Assembly (NCBI GenBank): GCA_963826795.1
Contig: CAWGYT010000003.1
Span: forward strand, 248,001 to 312,000
Source: CAWGYT01 sp963826795
GTDB lineage: Bacteria; Planctomycetota; Planctomycetia; Pirellulales; Pirellulaceae
Reading direction: 5' to 3'
Length of the DNA stretch: 64,000 bases
The position numbers and the translations under genes were made by a program. Under the pieces are notes generated by a model. That model worked only from the letters and a program-made list of their open reading frames with translations. It had not been told where the DNA came from and did no database searches. This document shows, in pieces, positions 47,190 through 56,900 of this stretch (its first letter is position 1; each line of letters opens with the position of its first letter).

Positions 47190-50140
47190 GTCTCGCTCCC
47201 CAAAGGTGATTCGTTCGGCGGCGCGGCGGCGGACGGCGGGTTTGCCGCGTCGTCGCGGGTTCGGATTCGCAGGAATTGCGGACTCGCCACGATCGTCTCC
47301 ACCAGGCTGCCAAAGCGATACTCATTGGCGGCCAGGCGTTCTTTCATCTCCGCGATCGTCGCTTCGTCCGACAAGATCAGCGATCGCCCCAGGGCGTAGG
47401 CGAGCAGCTTGCGACATAAGTTGTCAATCAGCTGATCCTGGCACGTCTGGCTCAGATAGCGTTTCAGTCCTTCCAGTCCGTCGTACTGGCTTCCATCGGG
47501 AAAGATCGCCTGAGTGTCGACGGGTCGGCCGCCCAAATCACGGCTTCGCCCTTCACCGACGGGACCATACGCTTCAAATGCCAGTCCAATCGAATCGAAG
47601 CGATCGTGGCAGCCAGCACAACTCTTGGACTCGCGGTGCGACGCAAGGACCTCTCGCAGACTGAGATCTCCCAGCTTCGATTCGTCTTCGGGCAGGTCCG
47701 GCACCTCCGGCGGCGGGGCGGGGATATACTGGCCGAGCAGTCGGCGGACGACCCAGTATCCGCGTTTCACGGGACTGGTTCGCAGGCCCGGAGAGTTTTT
47801 CGTCAGAAAGACCGACATCGCCAACAGGCCACCGCGCCCAAACCGATCCGCGTCGTCGATCCGTACCCACTGGCTTGAATCATCGTGCGGGAACGGAATC
47901 CCATAGTGCTGGGCCAACACCGCGTTGACGAACGTGTGTCTGGCCTCGACCAACTCCAGCACCGAACCGTTGCGCTGCACGAGGTCGGCGAAGAAGTGAA
48001 TCGGCTCTTCGTACATCGCTTGACGCAGCTCGTCGGTGAACACGGGGAAGCGATCCCGGTTCACGCCGTTGTGCGATTGGAACTGTCGGAAGTCGAGCCA
48101 GTTGCCCCCGAATTCCGTCGCGAGTCGGCCAATCCGACCGTCGCGCAACATGCGTCGGGTCTGCGCGAGCAGGACGTCGGGAAGGTGCAGATCGTGCGCC
48201 TCGGCATGTTCCAAGAGCTCCGCGTCGGGAATGCTCGACCAGAGAAAATAGCTCAAGCGGCCGGCGAGTGCCTGATCCGAGAGTCGCGTCGAATCCGCCG
48301 GCATTTGGCCGTCCGGCGCGGCCGCCGTTGAGGTGGCGAGGTTGACTCGATAGCAGAACCGCGGCGACATGAGCACACTGACCAGGGTATCGCGCACCGC
48401 ATCCTCGTGCGTGAGCTCTGCTTGTGCTCGCAGCGAACCGTAGAATTCCAGCAGCTCGTCGCATTCGCCGTCGGTCAGTGGCCGCTGCCAGGCGCGCTGA
48501 GCGAACGACAGCAGGCCCTGCACGTGACTTGCCTCGGCCGCGACGAACTCTTGCTCCAGATCTCGAATGCCGGTGGAGATCTGCTTGAAATACGCGTCAA
48601 TCTCGTGCACGACGCGTTCGTCGAACCCGGCCTCAACCGCCTTGGCAACGTACAGCGTCGCGAGTCGTGTTCGCGCGGCCTCCGTCATTACGTCGGCATC
48701 TTCGCGAACGAAGGCGAAATCGTCAGACGCCAGAAAACTGCCCTCCTGCCGTTCGAAGTAGACATAGTCGCTGAACTGCCGAATCGGTGCGCGGGTGACG
48801 AAATCCAGCTCGTGCCACAACTGGTCGAGTCGCTGCTGCTGCACTTCATCCAGGATCAGGTCGTAGAGCGGCGCGTCGTCGCGAAAGTATCCGAACTGAA
48901 GGTGGAAGCCGGCGCTCAAGAGTCGGCCCTTGTTCTGCTGTTCGGGCGGCAGAAACATCCGGCCTCGCTCGGAAACATAAAACTGATCGGGAAACACCTG
49001 GCAAAACCGCGCGATGGCGTCCCGCAGCCGGTCGGTGTCCGCCGTGCCATCCGATTCGGGTAACGTGCCCATCCGGCGCTGGGCAGCGATTTGGCGATTG
49101 ATCCAAAGGATGATGGGCTGCGTGCTTTGGTTCAGACCGCGCGTCGGAAGTCGACCTGGTTTGATCTGGAATTGCTGTCGAGTGGACACGACGAACTGAC
49201 CTAAGCGAGCGCACGCCTCGGGAATCCGGTCGGAGCTGCCGTCGGGGTCGGGCAACCGATTCCATTCCGCACGCAGCTCCGCGATCGGGCCGGCGTCGTC
49301 TTGGGCGTCAGTCAAGATCGCCCACACGACGTCCAGGTATTTCGCGCTGACGCCTTCGGCCTGGGCCAGCTGTGCCAGGGTGATCTGCGGAATTCCCAGC
49401 GAGGTCCGGTGCCGGTATCGCCAGGCGGCGCGAAAATAGCCGGCGTAGTCCGTCGGTTGCTGCCGGTAGAAGTCGACGATCCGCTGCGTGCAAAACTTGT
49501 CCCGCTCCGTATAGACCACCACGGGATAGGGCGCGAAGTCCAGCCCGTCCGGCAACAGCACGAGATGGTCGGCGACGCGTCGCGCGGCCGCCAGATACTT
49601 GTCCAGCAAGGCCGGCGACATCGTCAGCGATTCACCCGAATTGTCAAAACCCGCCTGGTTGGCCGGATCCACGGGAAACTCGCGCGTCGGCCGGATATCG
49701 ACTCCAGTCAGATCCTGGATCGAGTAGTCGTACTCCGCGTTACTCAGGCGTCGAGCCAGGACGGGACCGGGGTCTCCGGCACTTTGAGTTGCCTCATGCC
49801 GACGGAGTTCTTCGATCCAGTCGACGACTCGATCTCGCGACGCAGCCGCGGGGATCTTTTCGGCATCCTCGGGAGGCATCTCACCCGCGCGGAGCCGTTC
49901 GAGCACAAGCTCCCAGGGGCCTGGATGCGCACGCACGGAATCCAGCGATCCGTAGGAACTCAGGTCGAAACTAGCCTCCGGCTTTTCCTGACCATGACAG
50001 CCCGCGCAATACGTTTCAACAAAGGGACGGACGACGTCCTGAAAGTCACGCTCGAGTTCGTTCAGCTCGGCACCGACGACGACGACCGGCGGGGCCAGAA
50101 TTCCGCCGAGCAACATCGTTGTCATCACGGCCGATTTCAT
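47186..50140 (-). CDS. DUF1592 cytochrome c-type multidomain protein
   Basis: 984 residues from ATG 50140, which has GAGGAA upstream; the frame is open for 160 further codons without coding character. After a signal peptide comes the heme motif YCAGCHG (Cys45, Cys48, His49). The usual order DUF1587, DUF1595, DUF1592, DUF1588, DUF1585 follows: LSNAEYDYSIQDLTGVDIR, FAQRAWQRPLTDGECDELL, LSYFLWSSIPDAELLEHAE, GLRTSPVKRGYWVVRRLLGQ with SCAGCHDRFDSIGLAFEAYG, and LCRKLLAYALGRSLILSDEA. The last codon overlaps the DUF1552 start by ATGA, so the two are translationally coupled. It is probably a periplasmic c-type cytochrome of unknown redox partner. Confidence 0.93.
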   Translation of the reverse strand: MKSAVMTTMLLGGILAPPVVVVGAELNELERDFQDVVRPFVETYCAGCHGQEKPEASFDLSSYGSLDSVRAHPGPWELVLERLRAGEMPPEDAEKIPAAASRDRVVDWIEELRRHEATQSAGDPGPVLARRLSNAEYDYSIQDLTGVDIRPTREFPVDPANQAGFDNSGESLTMSPALLDKYLAAARRVADHLVLLPDGLDFAPYPVVVYTERDKFCTQRIVDFYRQQPTDYAGYFRAAWRYRHRTSLGIPQITLAQLAQAEGVSAKYLDVVWAILTDAQDDAGPIAELRAEWNRLPDPDGSSDRIPEACARLGQFVVSTRQQFQIKPGRLPTRGLNQSTQPIILWINRQIAAQRRMGTLPESDGTADTDRLRDAIARFCQVFPDQFYVSERGRMFLPPEQQNKGRLLSAGFHLQFGYFRDDAPLYDLILDEVQQQRLDQLWHELDFVTRAPIRQFSDYVYFERQEGSFLASDDFAFVREDADVMTEAARTRLATLYVAKAVEAGFDERVVHEIDAYFKQISTGIRDLEQEFVAAEASHVQGLLSFAQRAWQRPLTDGECDELLEFYGSLRAQAELTHEDAVRDTLVSVLMSPRFCYRVNLATSTAAAPDGQMPADSTRLSDQALAGRLSYFLWSSIPDAELLEHAEAHDLHLPDVLLAQTRRMLRDGRIGRLATEFGGNWLDFRQFQSHNGVNRDRFPVFTDELRQAMYEEPIHFFADLVQRNGSVLELVEARHTFVNAVLAQHYGIPFPHDDSSQWVRIDDADRFGRGGLLAMSVFLTKNSPGLRTSPVKRGYWVVRRLLGQYIPAPPPEVPDLPEDESKLGDLSLREVLASHRESKSCAGCHDRFDSIGLAFEAYGPVGEGRSRDLGGRPVDTQAIFPDGSQYDGLEGLKRYLSQTCQDQLIDNLCRKLLAYALGRSLILSDEATIAEMKERLAANEYRFGSLVETIVASPQFLRIRTRDDAANPPSAAAPPNESPLGSET

Positions 50141-50408
50141 CACTGATTCCTCATCGCGCCTCACCGAACTACCGCATTCGATTGTAACAGAAGCCGACAA
50201 ACGTCCGCCATCGCCGACCATGGACCCTCCGGCCGGCTTCCCGCCAGCCCACCGAATGGCTCCTCGCACGAGAACGTGGCCAAGCTTAGCGCGGCGGCCC
50301 CGATCTAAATTTCCCGGCTGCCTCCGAACCGGGCGACCCCGAACCGTGACATTCGCGTACGATGGTGGGCCATGCCCAAGGTCCTTTTTGGAACTCACGA
50401 GGTTCACG

Positions 50409-50619
50409 ATGCACTCCGTCAAGTGCTGGCAGGTCGACGCCTTTACCGATCGTCCCTTCGGTGGGAATCCGGCGGCCGTCTGCTGGTTGGAACACGAGGC
50501 CGACGTTGACTGCCTTCCAGGCTTCCGCCCGCGGGGGGACGGTGCATCTTGAAGTTCAAGGGGAGCGCGTGATCCTGGGCGGGCAAGCCGTGACCGTCCT
50601 GCGCGGCCAGCTGGTCTGA
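50409..50619 (+). pseudogene. PhzF-family remnant, internal deletion
   Basis: ATG 50409 begins VKCWQVDAFTDRPFGGNPAA, the PhzF N-terminus. After about 32 residues the sequence jumps, in another frame, to FQASARGGTVHLEVQGERVI and LGGQAVTVLRGQLV with a stop at 50619, which is the PhzF C-terminus. PhzF isomerase-type proteins are about 260-300 residues, so some 200 are missing at the junction near 50505-50512. Both ends are well preserved, which suggests a recent deletion or an assembly collapse. Confidence 0.8.
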
Positions 50620-50664
50620 TGGCAGCCAATTGCGCATCGGACCACTCGGCAAAGGAGACGACGC

Positions 50665-51360
50665 GTGACTTTTTCGCTCGACCAGGTCGTTCCCTGGGGC
50701 CGTTCTTTCGATGAATACGTACGGATGTTCGCGCTGACCGAGCAGGACCTCGCGCGTTGCATTCTGGGGTGTGCCGATGGCCCTGCGGCGTTTCATGCGG
50801 AATTGACGTCCCGCGGCGGAAAGATCGTCTCCGCTGATCCGCTCTATGCTCACTCGCGCGATGAGATCGAGCAGCGGATTCAGGCCTGCTTCGACGACGT
50901 CCTGCAACAGGCGCGCGGCAATCTGGATGGCTTTGTCTGGTCGACAGAGATCCCCGATGTGGAGACGTTGGGCTGCGTCAGAAAGGCCGCCATGCGCCGC
51001 TTCCTCGACGATTTCCCCGACGGCGCCGCAGAGCGCCGATACGTCGCGGCCGCGCTTCCAGGTCTTCCTTTTCCCGACCGCACGTTTGAGCTCGCCCTCT
51101 GCTCGCATTTTCTTTTTCTGTACGACTCGCTGGGACGCGACTTTCATGTCCGCTCGGTGATCGAGCTGGCGCGGGTGGCCAGCCAGGTCCGCATCTTTCC
51201 GATTCTGCAGCTGGATGGTCGACGATCCACGTTTCTTCCGGCAGTGCTTAAGGAGCTTAACAAGCGGGGCCACGCCACGGAGCTGATTCGGGTTCCCTAC
51301 GAGTTTCAGCGCGGAGCGAACGAAATGCTGAGAATCCTGTCTGGCGACGCGGGAGCGTGA
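50665..51360 (+). CDS. SAM-dependent methyltransferase-like protein
   Basis: 231 residues. Motif I is ARCILGCADGPAAFHAELTS, which binds SAM in Rossmann-fold methyltransferases, followed by GGKIVSADPLYA. ALPGLPFPDRTFELALCSHF is the motif IV region, and RVASQVRIFPILQLDGRRS the next strands. The family is common in planctomycetes and proteobacteria, but its substrate is not known. It starts 45 bp after the PhzF remnant. Confidence 0.8.
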   Translation: MTFSLDQVVPWGRSFDEYVRMFALTEQDLARCILGCADGPAAFHAELTSRGGKIVSADPLYAHSRDEIEQRIQACFDDVLQQARGNLDGFVWSTEIPDVETLGCVRKAAMRRFLDDFPDGAAERRYVAAALPGLPFPDRTFELALCSHFLFLYDSLGRDFHVRSVIELARVASQVRIFPILQLDGRRSTFLPAVLKELNKRGHATELIRVPYEFQRGANEMLRILSGDAGA

Positions 51361-51478
51361 TGTGGAAACCCGCCGAATTGCCGCACCACGGCCTTCTTGC
51401 CCCCGACGACACCGAAAGGTCGTGACGGTCGGCGGATCCGAGGCGATTCAGGGCCCACCGATTTATTGTGCCATTTTG

Positions 51479-51506
51479 TTGACAATCCATATCAACGGGA
51501 TAAACT
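51479..51506 (+). promoter_or_regulatory. Candidate sigma-70 promoter for the PEP-CTERM gene
   Basis: A perfect -35 box TTGACA (51479-51484) is 16 bp from TAAACT (51501-51506), which matches four of six positions of the -10 consensus. It lies in a locally AT-rich stretch 92 bp before ATG 51598. AAAGGAAAG precedes the start codon. Confidence 0.5.
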
Positions 51507-51597
51507 GGCCGTCGCGACTACTCAGTCGTCCAGAGGTGGTCTCCCGTCATCGCGTCCTGATTCGCGCTCTTGCGTCTTCGCGGGAAAGGAAAGTTTC

Positions 51598-53784
51598 ATG
51601 TCGTCTACCAAGTTGCTCGTTGCGGCCGCCTGTCTCACGTGGGCCGCGTCCTTGTACGGCTCGCCCACGGGCGTCAGCGTCGCCATTAATTTCGGGGCGG
51701 ATGAGCCCAACGCCCTGGGAGAAGCGTTCGTGGACGGCCCCGCAGGGGTCGTCGGCACGGCGAATTGGAACAACACCGAGGGCGCGACCGACATCTTCGA
51801 CGACATCGCTTTGGACGTCGGCGGGGATGCGACGGCCAGCGGAATTCAGGTCGAATGGATCTCGAACAACACGTGGTCTACCGATGGTCGGGGCGAGGAC
51901 AACAACGATGCACCTGACGGAAACGATCGAAATCTGATGCTCGGATACCTGGACACCACGGATGTGTCGGTCACCGAGGTGATCGTCAGCGGGCTGCCAC
52001 CCGAGATTGCGGGCGGTTACGACGTCTTTCTGTACACGTTAGGCGGCGTCCTCGGGCGTGGCGGAACGTATACCGTCCGGCACGCGGGCGGAGACATGAC
52101 CCAGGAGAACCTCCAAACCGTCAAGTTCGATGGCACGTACATCGAGGGCGCCGAGGGCAACTACCTGTTCTTCGAGGGACTGACGGGCGACGAACTGACG
52201 ATTGAGGCGATGGCCACGGCCGGACTCGTCAGGGGTCCGCTCAACGGCATCGAGATCTGCGCGTCCGGTCATTGCATCCCCCGTCCGACGCCCGTCGCGG
52301 GACGCGGTGTGATCGGCGATCAAGTCGTGGCGGGTTCACAGGAGAACGTCGTCCTCGGCCCGCCGCAAGATCCGAAGTCAGGCCTATCCCAAGAGTGGTA
52401 CTCCGTCGCGAATCCCGGCAGCAAGGATGGAGTCGATCAAATCTTCGAGAGCAACGACCCGATCGTGCCCGCGTTTCAGGCTGGTCATGGAGCGACGTGG
52501 TGGACGGGAAATGGGGGTGCCTTCGGCGACTTGGTGCAATACCCCGACGAAGTGCAGCCACCCTTCAACGCCACCAACAACGACAACTACGTCGTCCGGG
52601 CGACTGGCGAATTGCTGATTCCGGAATCGGGAACCTATCGCTTTGCCGACGCGGTCGACGACTATACCTACCTGGCCATCGACTTGGACAAGAGCGGCGT
52701 GGCGGGTGACAACGTCGACGAGGTGCTGATCGATGACAATTCCTGGACCTCGGTTTACCGCGCGGACAATGGCGGCGGCGGGGGTTGGGCCGAGGTCGAT
52801 ATCGACGTGGCGCAAGGTGGCGAATGGCTGGCGATGGAATTCAACATGGGCGAAGGCGGGGGCGGTGACTCCGGCATCGTCTATTGGGACTACGATCCCA
52901 ACGCGCCGGAGGGACAACGTCTGGGTGGAGCGGCAGGGTTTCCCGAGTTCACCGAAGACCCGATCGACCCGGTCGATGCCGAAACAATGTACATCCCCGA
53001 CTCGCACCTGCGTTCGGTCGTCCGCGAGCTGATTAGCGCCGACCTGGTGGGCCGGCCCACCGCCGGGGCACTGGGCTTGGAGTTCGAAATCGATGGCGAT
53101 TCAGACACCGCCGACCGGCTGATCATGAACAACCCCGATCCGGCGGTCTTCACGACGGTCCTGGATGTGGAAGGCCTCGAATTTCATTTGGTGACCTCGG
53201 GCGCCCTGCAACCAGGCGACTCTTTCCAGATCCTTGACGCGAATCAGATCAGCGGTTCGCCGCTCATCATTCCCGGAGATCCCGGGCAGACGTGGATCTT
53301 TAATCCGGCCACCGGACGCGTCACGTTCGGGGCGGCCCTGCCGGGCGACTATAACCGAGACGGCGCCGTCGATGTGGCGGATATCGATCTGCAGTCGGTT
53401 GCCATGAAGACGCCCGATCAGGATCTCGCCACCTTTGACGAAAATGGCGACGGAGTCATCAACACCGATGACCGAACGATCTGGGTCCAGCAACATGCCA
53501 AGACCTGGTACGGCGACGCCAATTTCGACGGCGAGTTCAACACCGACGACTTGGTGCAAGTTTTCGCCGCCGGGAAGTACGAAGTCGACACGATGGCCGG
53601 CTGGGGAGAAGGCGACTGGGACGGCGACATGAGGTTCAGCAGCGGCGACCTGGTGGCGGCCTTCTCCGACGGCGGATACGAGCTTGGACCGCGGATGGCG
53701 ACCGCCGCCGTTCCCGAGCCCTCGACAATCCTGCTGGTGGCCCTCGGCCTGCTGGGATTGTGCCGCGTCCGGCGGTCTCGCTAG
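51598..53784 (+). CDS. PEP-CTERM surface protein with dockerin-like repeats
   Basis: 728 residues from ATG 51598, with a signal peptide (LLVAAACLTWAASLYG). The C-terminus is a PEP-CTERM sorting signal: VPEPSTILLVALGLLGLCRV followed by basic residues, which would be processed by an exosortase. Before it are two pairs of calcium-type dockerin I-like loops (DYNRDGAVDVADIDL, DENGDGVINTDDRTIW, DANFDGEFNTDDLVQVF, DWDGDMRFSSGDLVAAF). The body contains beta-rich, Asn/Asp-rich modules (SGTYRFADAVDDYTYLAIDL) similar to PA14-type sensor folds. It is presumably exported and anchored at the cell surface; its binding partner is unknown. A strong terminator follows. Confidence 0.92.
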   Translation: MSSTKLLVAAACLTWAASLYGSPTGVSVAINFGADEPNALGEAFVDGPAGVVGTANWNNTEGATDIFDDIALDVGGDATASGIQVEWISNNTWSTDGRGEDNNDAPDGNDRNLMLGYLDTTDVSVTEVIVSGLPPEIAGGYDVFLYTLGGVLGRGGTYTVRHAGGDMTQENLQTVKFDGTYIEGAEGNYLFFEGLTGDELTIEAMATAGLVRGPLNGIEICASGHCIPRPTPVAGRGVIGDQVVAGSQENVVLGPPQDPKSGLSQEWYSVANPGSKDGVDQIFESNDPIVPAFQAGHGATWWTGNGGAFGDLVQYPDEVQPPFNATNNDNYVVRATGELLIPESGTYRFADAVDDYTYLAIDLDKSGVAGDNVDEVLIDDNSWTSVYRADNGGGGGWAEVDIDVAQGGEWLAMEFNMGEGGGGDSGIVYWDYDPNAPEGQRLGGAAGFPEFTEDPIDPVDAETMYIPDSHLRSVVRELISADLVGRPTAGALGLEFEIDGDSDTADRLIMNNPDPAVFTTVLDVEGLEFHLVTSGALQPGDSFQILDANQISGSPLIIPGDPGQTWIFNPATGRVTFGAALPGDYNRDGAVDVADIDLQSVAMKTPDQDLATFDENGDGVINTDDRTIWVQQHAKTWYGDANFDGEFNTDDLVQVFAAGKYEVDTMAGWGEGDWDGDMRFSSGDLVAAFSDGGYELGPRMATAAVPEPSTILLVALGLLGLCRVRRSR

Positions 53785-53825
53785 GACCTACCCGGCGACG
53801 ACTTGAAGTGATGGCCAACTTGAAA

Positions 53826-53858
53826 AGAGCCCGCGCGAGCCCGCTGCGGGCTCTTTTT
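53826..53858 (+). terminator. Rho-independent terminator
   Basis: Stem AGAGCCCGC (53826-53834) and GCGGGCTCT (53846-53854) with an 11-base loop is followed by TTTTTGTT. It stands 42 bp after the stop of the PEP-CTERM gene. Confidence 0.9.
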
Positions 53859-53924
53859 GTTGGGAGAGCACCGCGTCGGTTTTGACGCGAGTGGAGTCGC
53901 CGCGGCCAGTCGGTCTCGCCCCAT

Positions 53925-56900
53925 CTACTTGGGGCTTGCCGGCGACTCCGGGCTTGCCGGCGACGGCGCCGAATCATGGTCGATGAGGTACTTGTTTTCT
54001 CCCGCCTTCGCGGCCGTCCAGGTCGTGCTTCCATCGGGCCACCGAACCTCGATTCGCGCGGCCTCGACGCCCGGAGGAAAGGCGAAGAACGCGACGGGAG
54101 GTGACTGCGAGAGATAACCGCTGCCGGCCTGGATTTCGCGGGTTTGGCGAGTGCCATCTTGCAGATGCAGTACGACCGTCGAACCAATTCCGGCTCGGTT
54201 CCACGCGGTCCCTTGCAAGCGCACCTCCAGCGTTTGCCCGGCCGTCGGCGCCGCGTCGCTGCGCAGGAACGCCTGCACCGGGCCCCGATGGCTCGCGGTG
54301 ACCAGATCAGGCCAGGCATCCTCGTTCAGGTCGACGACCGCCAAGCTCTTCGCATCCCCCGGCACGATCAATCCGCTTTGACTTGGCCAGACGGGCGTGA
54401 ACCCGCCCGCGCCGTTGCCCCGCATCAACAAGCTCAGCCCACCGTCCATCCGACCGGTTTCCGGCTGAGGCCCGTAGAAGTTCTGCACGACATAAAGATC
54501 CAAGCAGCCGTCCGCGTCGGCGTCGAGCAACGCGACGCCAAAGGCGGGCGAGTTTTGTGCCAGCCGCGGCAACGGCGCCACACGAAATCGCTCGCCCTCG
54601 TTCAGCAGCACACACGATTCCAGGGTTGTCGCGGCGAATCGGTGGGCGTTTTTCAGGCAGTCGTCGGTATAGATCTGAGCCAGATCGGCGAGCGCGAAAT
54701 CCTTGTAACTGGGGAACTTGTCCCGTAAAAACGGCATCGCCTGGGTGGAGCAGCTCTTTCCGCGAACCGGAAACAACCGTTCGTCTTCGTATTCCGCCTC
54801 GATCAGCTGCATCCGGCCCGATTGGTCGAAGTCTCCGTAGTAAAGCAACGTCGGCGTCTCGTGGCTGGCGTGATACTTCGTATTCAGTCCAAAGTTCGTC
54901 GCCACGTAGTCGATGTCGCCATCGTTATCGATGTCACCTGAGGCAATCCCGTTCCACCAACCCGTCTCGGTGGCCAGACCCACGGACTGGGTGGCGTCAC
55001 GGAGCGTGCCTTGCTGATTGACGAACAGTCGAACGGGTCCCCATTCGTAGGTCACCAGCAGGTCACGCCACCCATCCCCGTTCGCGTCGGACCAGACGGC
55101 GCCGGTGACCATCCCGGCGCCGGCCAATTGCGGCGCGTCGATCGGCGTCGCGTCCGTGAACGTGCCCTTGTCGTTCCGCAACAGTTGGCTTCTGGGCGGC
55201 AAGGGATAACTGCCGGGAACAACACGCGAACCGACGAACAGGTCCAGGTCGCCGTCCCGATCGTAATCGCCTGCGACCACGACGCTCCCGCTGAGATCCT
55301 CCTTCGGCAAAGCTTGCTCGTCGTAGCGGAATTGTCCCAGCCCTTGGTTGAGGTAGAGCCGATCTTGCCGCGAGCCGTCGCCGGTGCCGCCACTTACCAC
55401 ATAGAGGTCCAGGTCGAGATCCCCGTCGACGTCCACGAACAGCGCACCCAGGTCTTCGCGCTCCGCGTGTTCGGCGAAACACGGGTTGTCGCTGCGCTGG
55501 AACGTGCCTTGAGCTTGGTGGATCCAAAGCTGGCCCGGATGACCCGAACCGCCCCCCAGGAACAGATCGCTGTCACCGTCGGAATCGACGTCTCCCCAGG
55601 CCATGCCGGGTCCAAACTGCGACAACTTGTTCGGCAGCAAGGGCTGTTGTGCAAAATCGTCGAACTCGTCGTCCGCATGCACAATTTGCGGAAATCCCGC
55701 GTCCTCGACAAACATCGGCGGCGAGGGCTCAGGGGCCGACGGTGCCTCCGGCCGGGGCAACGGCTGGCGCCCCACCGGTTCACTCACAATGTAATGATGA
55801 TCGGCCGGCAGCTCCGTGAGGGTTTGGACGCCACCGGTGGGCCAACGAATCGTGACCTTCTCGACCGTTGTCTCGGGCCCCAAGCCGAAATGGGCGATCG
55901 GCTGATTGCAGGCGAGAAATCCGGTCAGGGGGCTGAGTTCACGCAGTTGCGAGCCGCTCGCGGTCTGAATCACGATCGTCGCCCCCAGGCCGAAACGATT
56001 GCTCTGGCGCCCGACAAGCCGAAACGTCACGCGATGACCTGCATCGATGTTGTTGCGATAGATGCTGATCGGTTCGTCGACGTTGGCGACAATCAAGTCC
56101 AGGTCACCGTCCCGGTCCAGATCGCCCCAGGCGGCCCCATAGCTGATGCCGACGTGATCGAGCCCCCATGCCTGGCTGACGTTCGAAAACGCGAGGTCCC
56201 CGTCGTTGTGAAACGCGAGGTTCTGCTCCCGCCGTGGCTCGGTGTGCTGGTAAATATCCCATTCCGTGCGGCCGATCAGCATTTCCTTCGAGAAGGCCAC
56301 GTCGGAGTCATTGAAGCTTCTAACGGTGCCGTTGGTGACGAACACATCGACGCGACCGTCGTTGTCGAAATCGGCCAGCTTCACGGCCCAGGACCAATCC
56401 GTATTGGCCAATCCGGCCAAATAAGCGACCTCCATGAATCGACGACGACCGGCGTTCAGGAGCAGCGCGTTGCGCATGTACTGCGGCGGCGGACCCGCGA
56501 CGGCGGCCAGCCTGGCGACACTCATGGCGCCCATCGTGGTTTTCTGTTTGAAATGGTTTGTGCCGGACATATCCAGCACAAACAGATCCAATTGTCCGTT
56601 GTTATCGAGATCGGCGGCATCCGATCCCATACTGAACCAGGGCGTGTGAGGGACCGAATCAAGCAACTGGTCCGTGAAGGTCCCATTCCCGTTGTTGCGA
56701 TACAACCGATCCGGCTCGTTGAAGTCGTTGGCGACATAGAGATCCGGCCAGCCATCCGCGTCGTAGTCCCACCAGGTCGCACTCAGCCCATCACCGTGCC
56801 CCACGATTCCAGCTTCTTTCGTGCGATCTTCGAAGCGCCCCTGGCCGTTGTTCACGAGCAAGTAGTCGTCACGTCCATACGCGTCGATGTCGTAGCGGCC

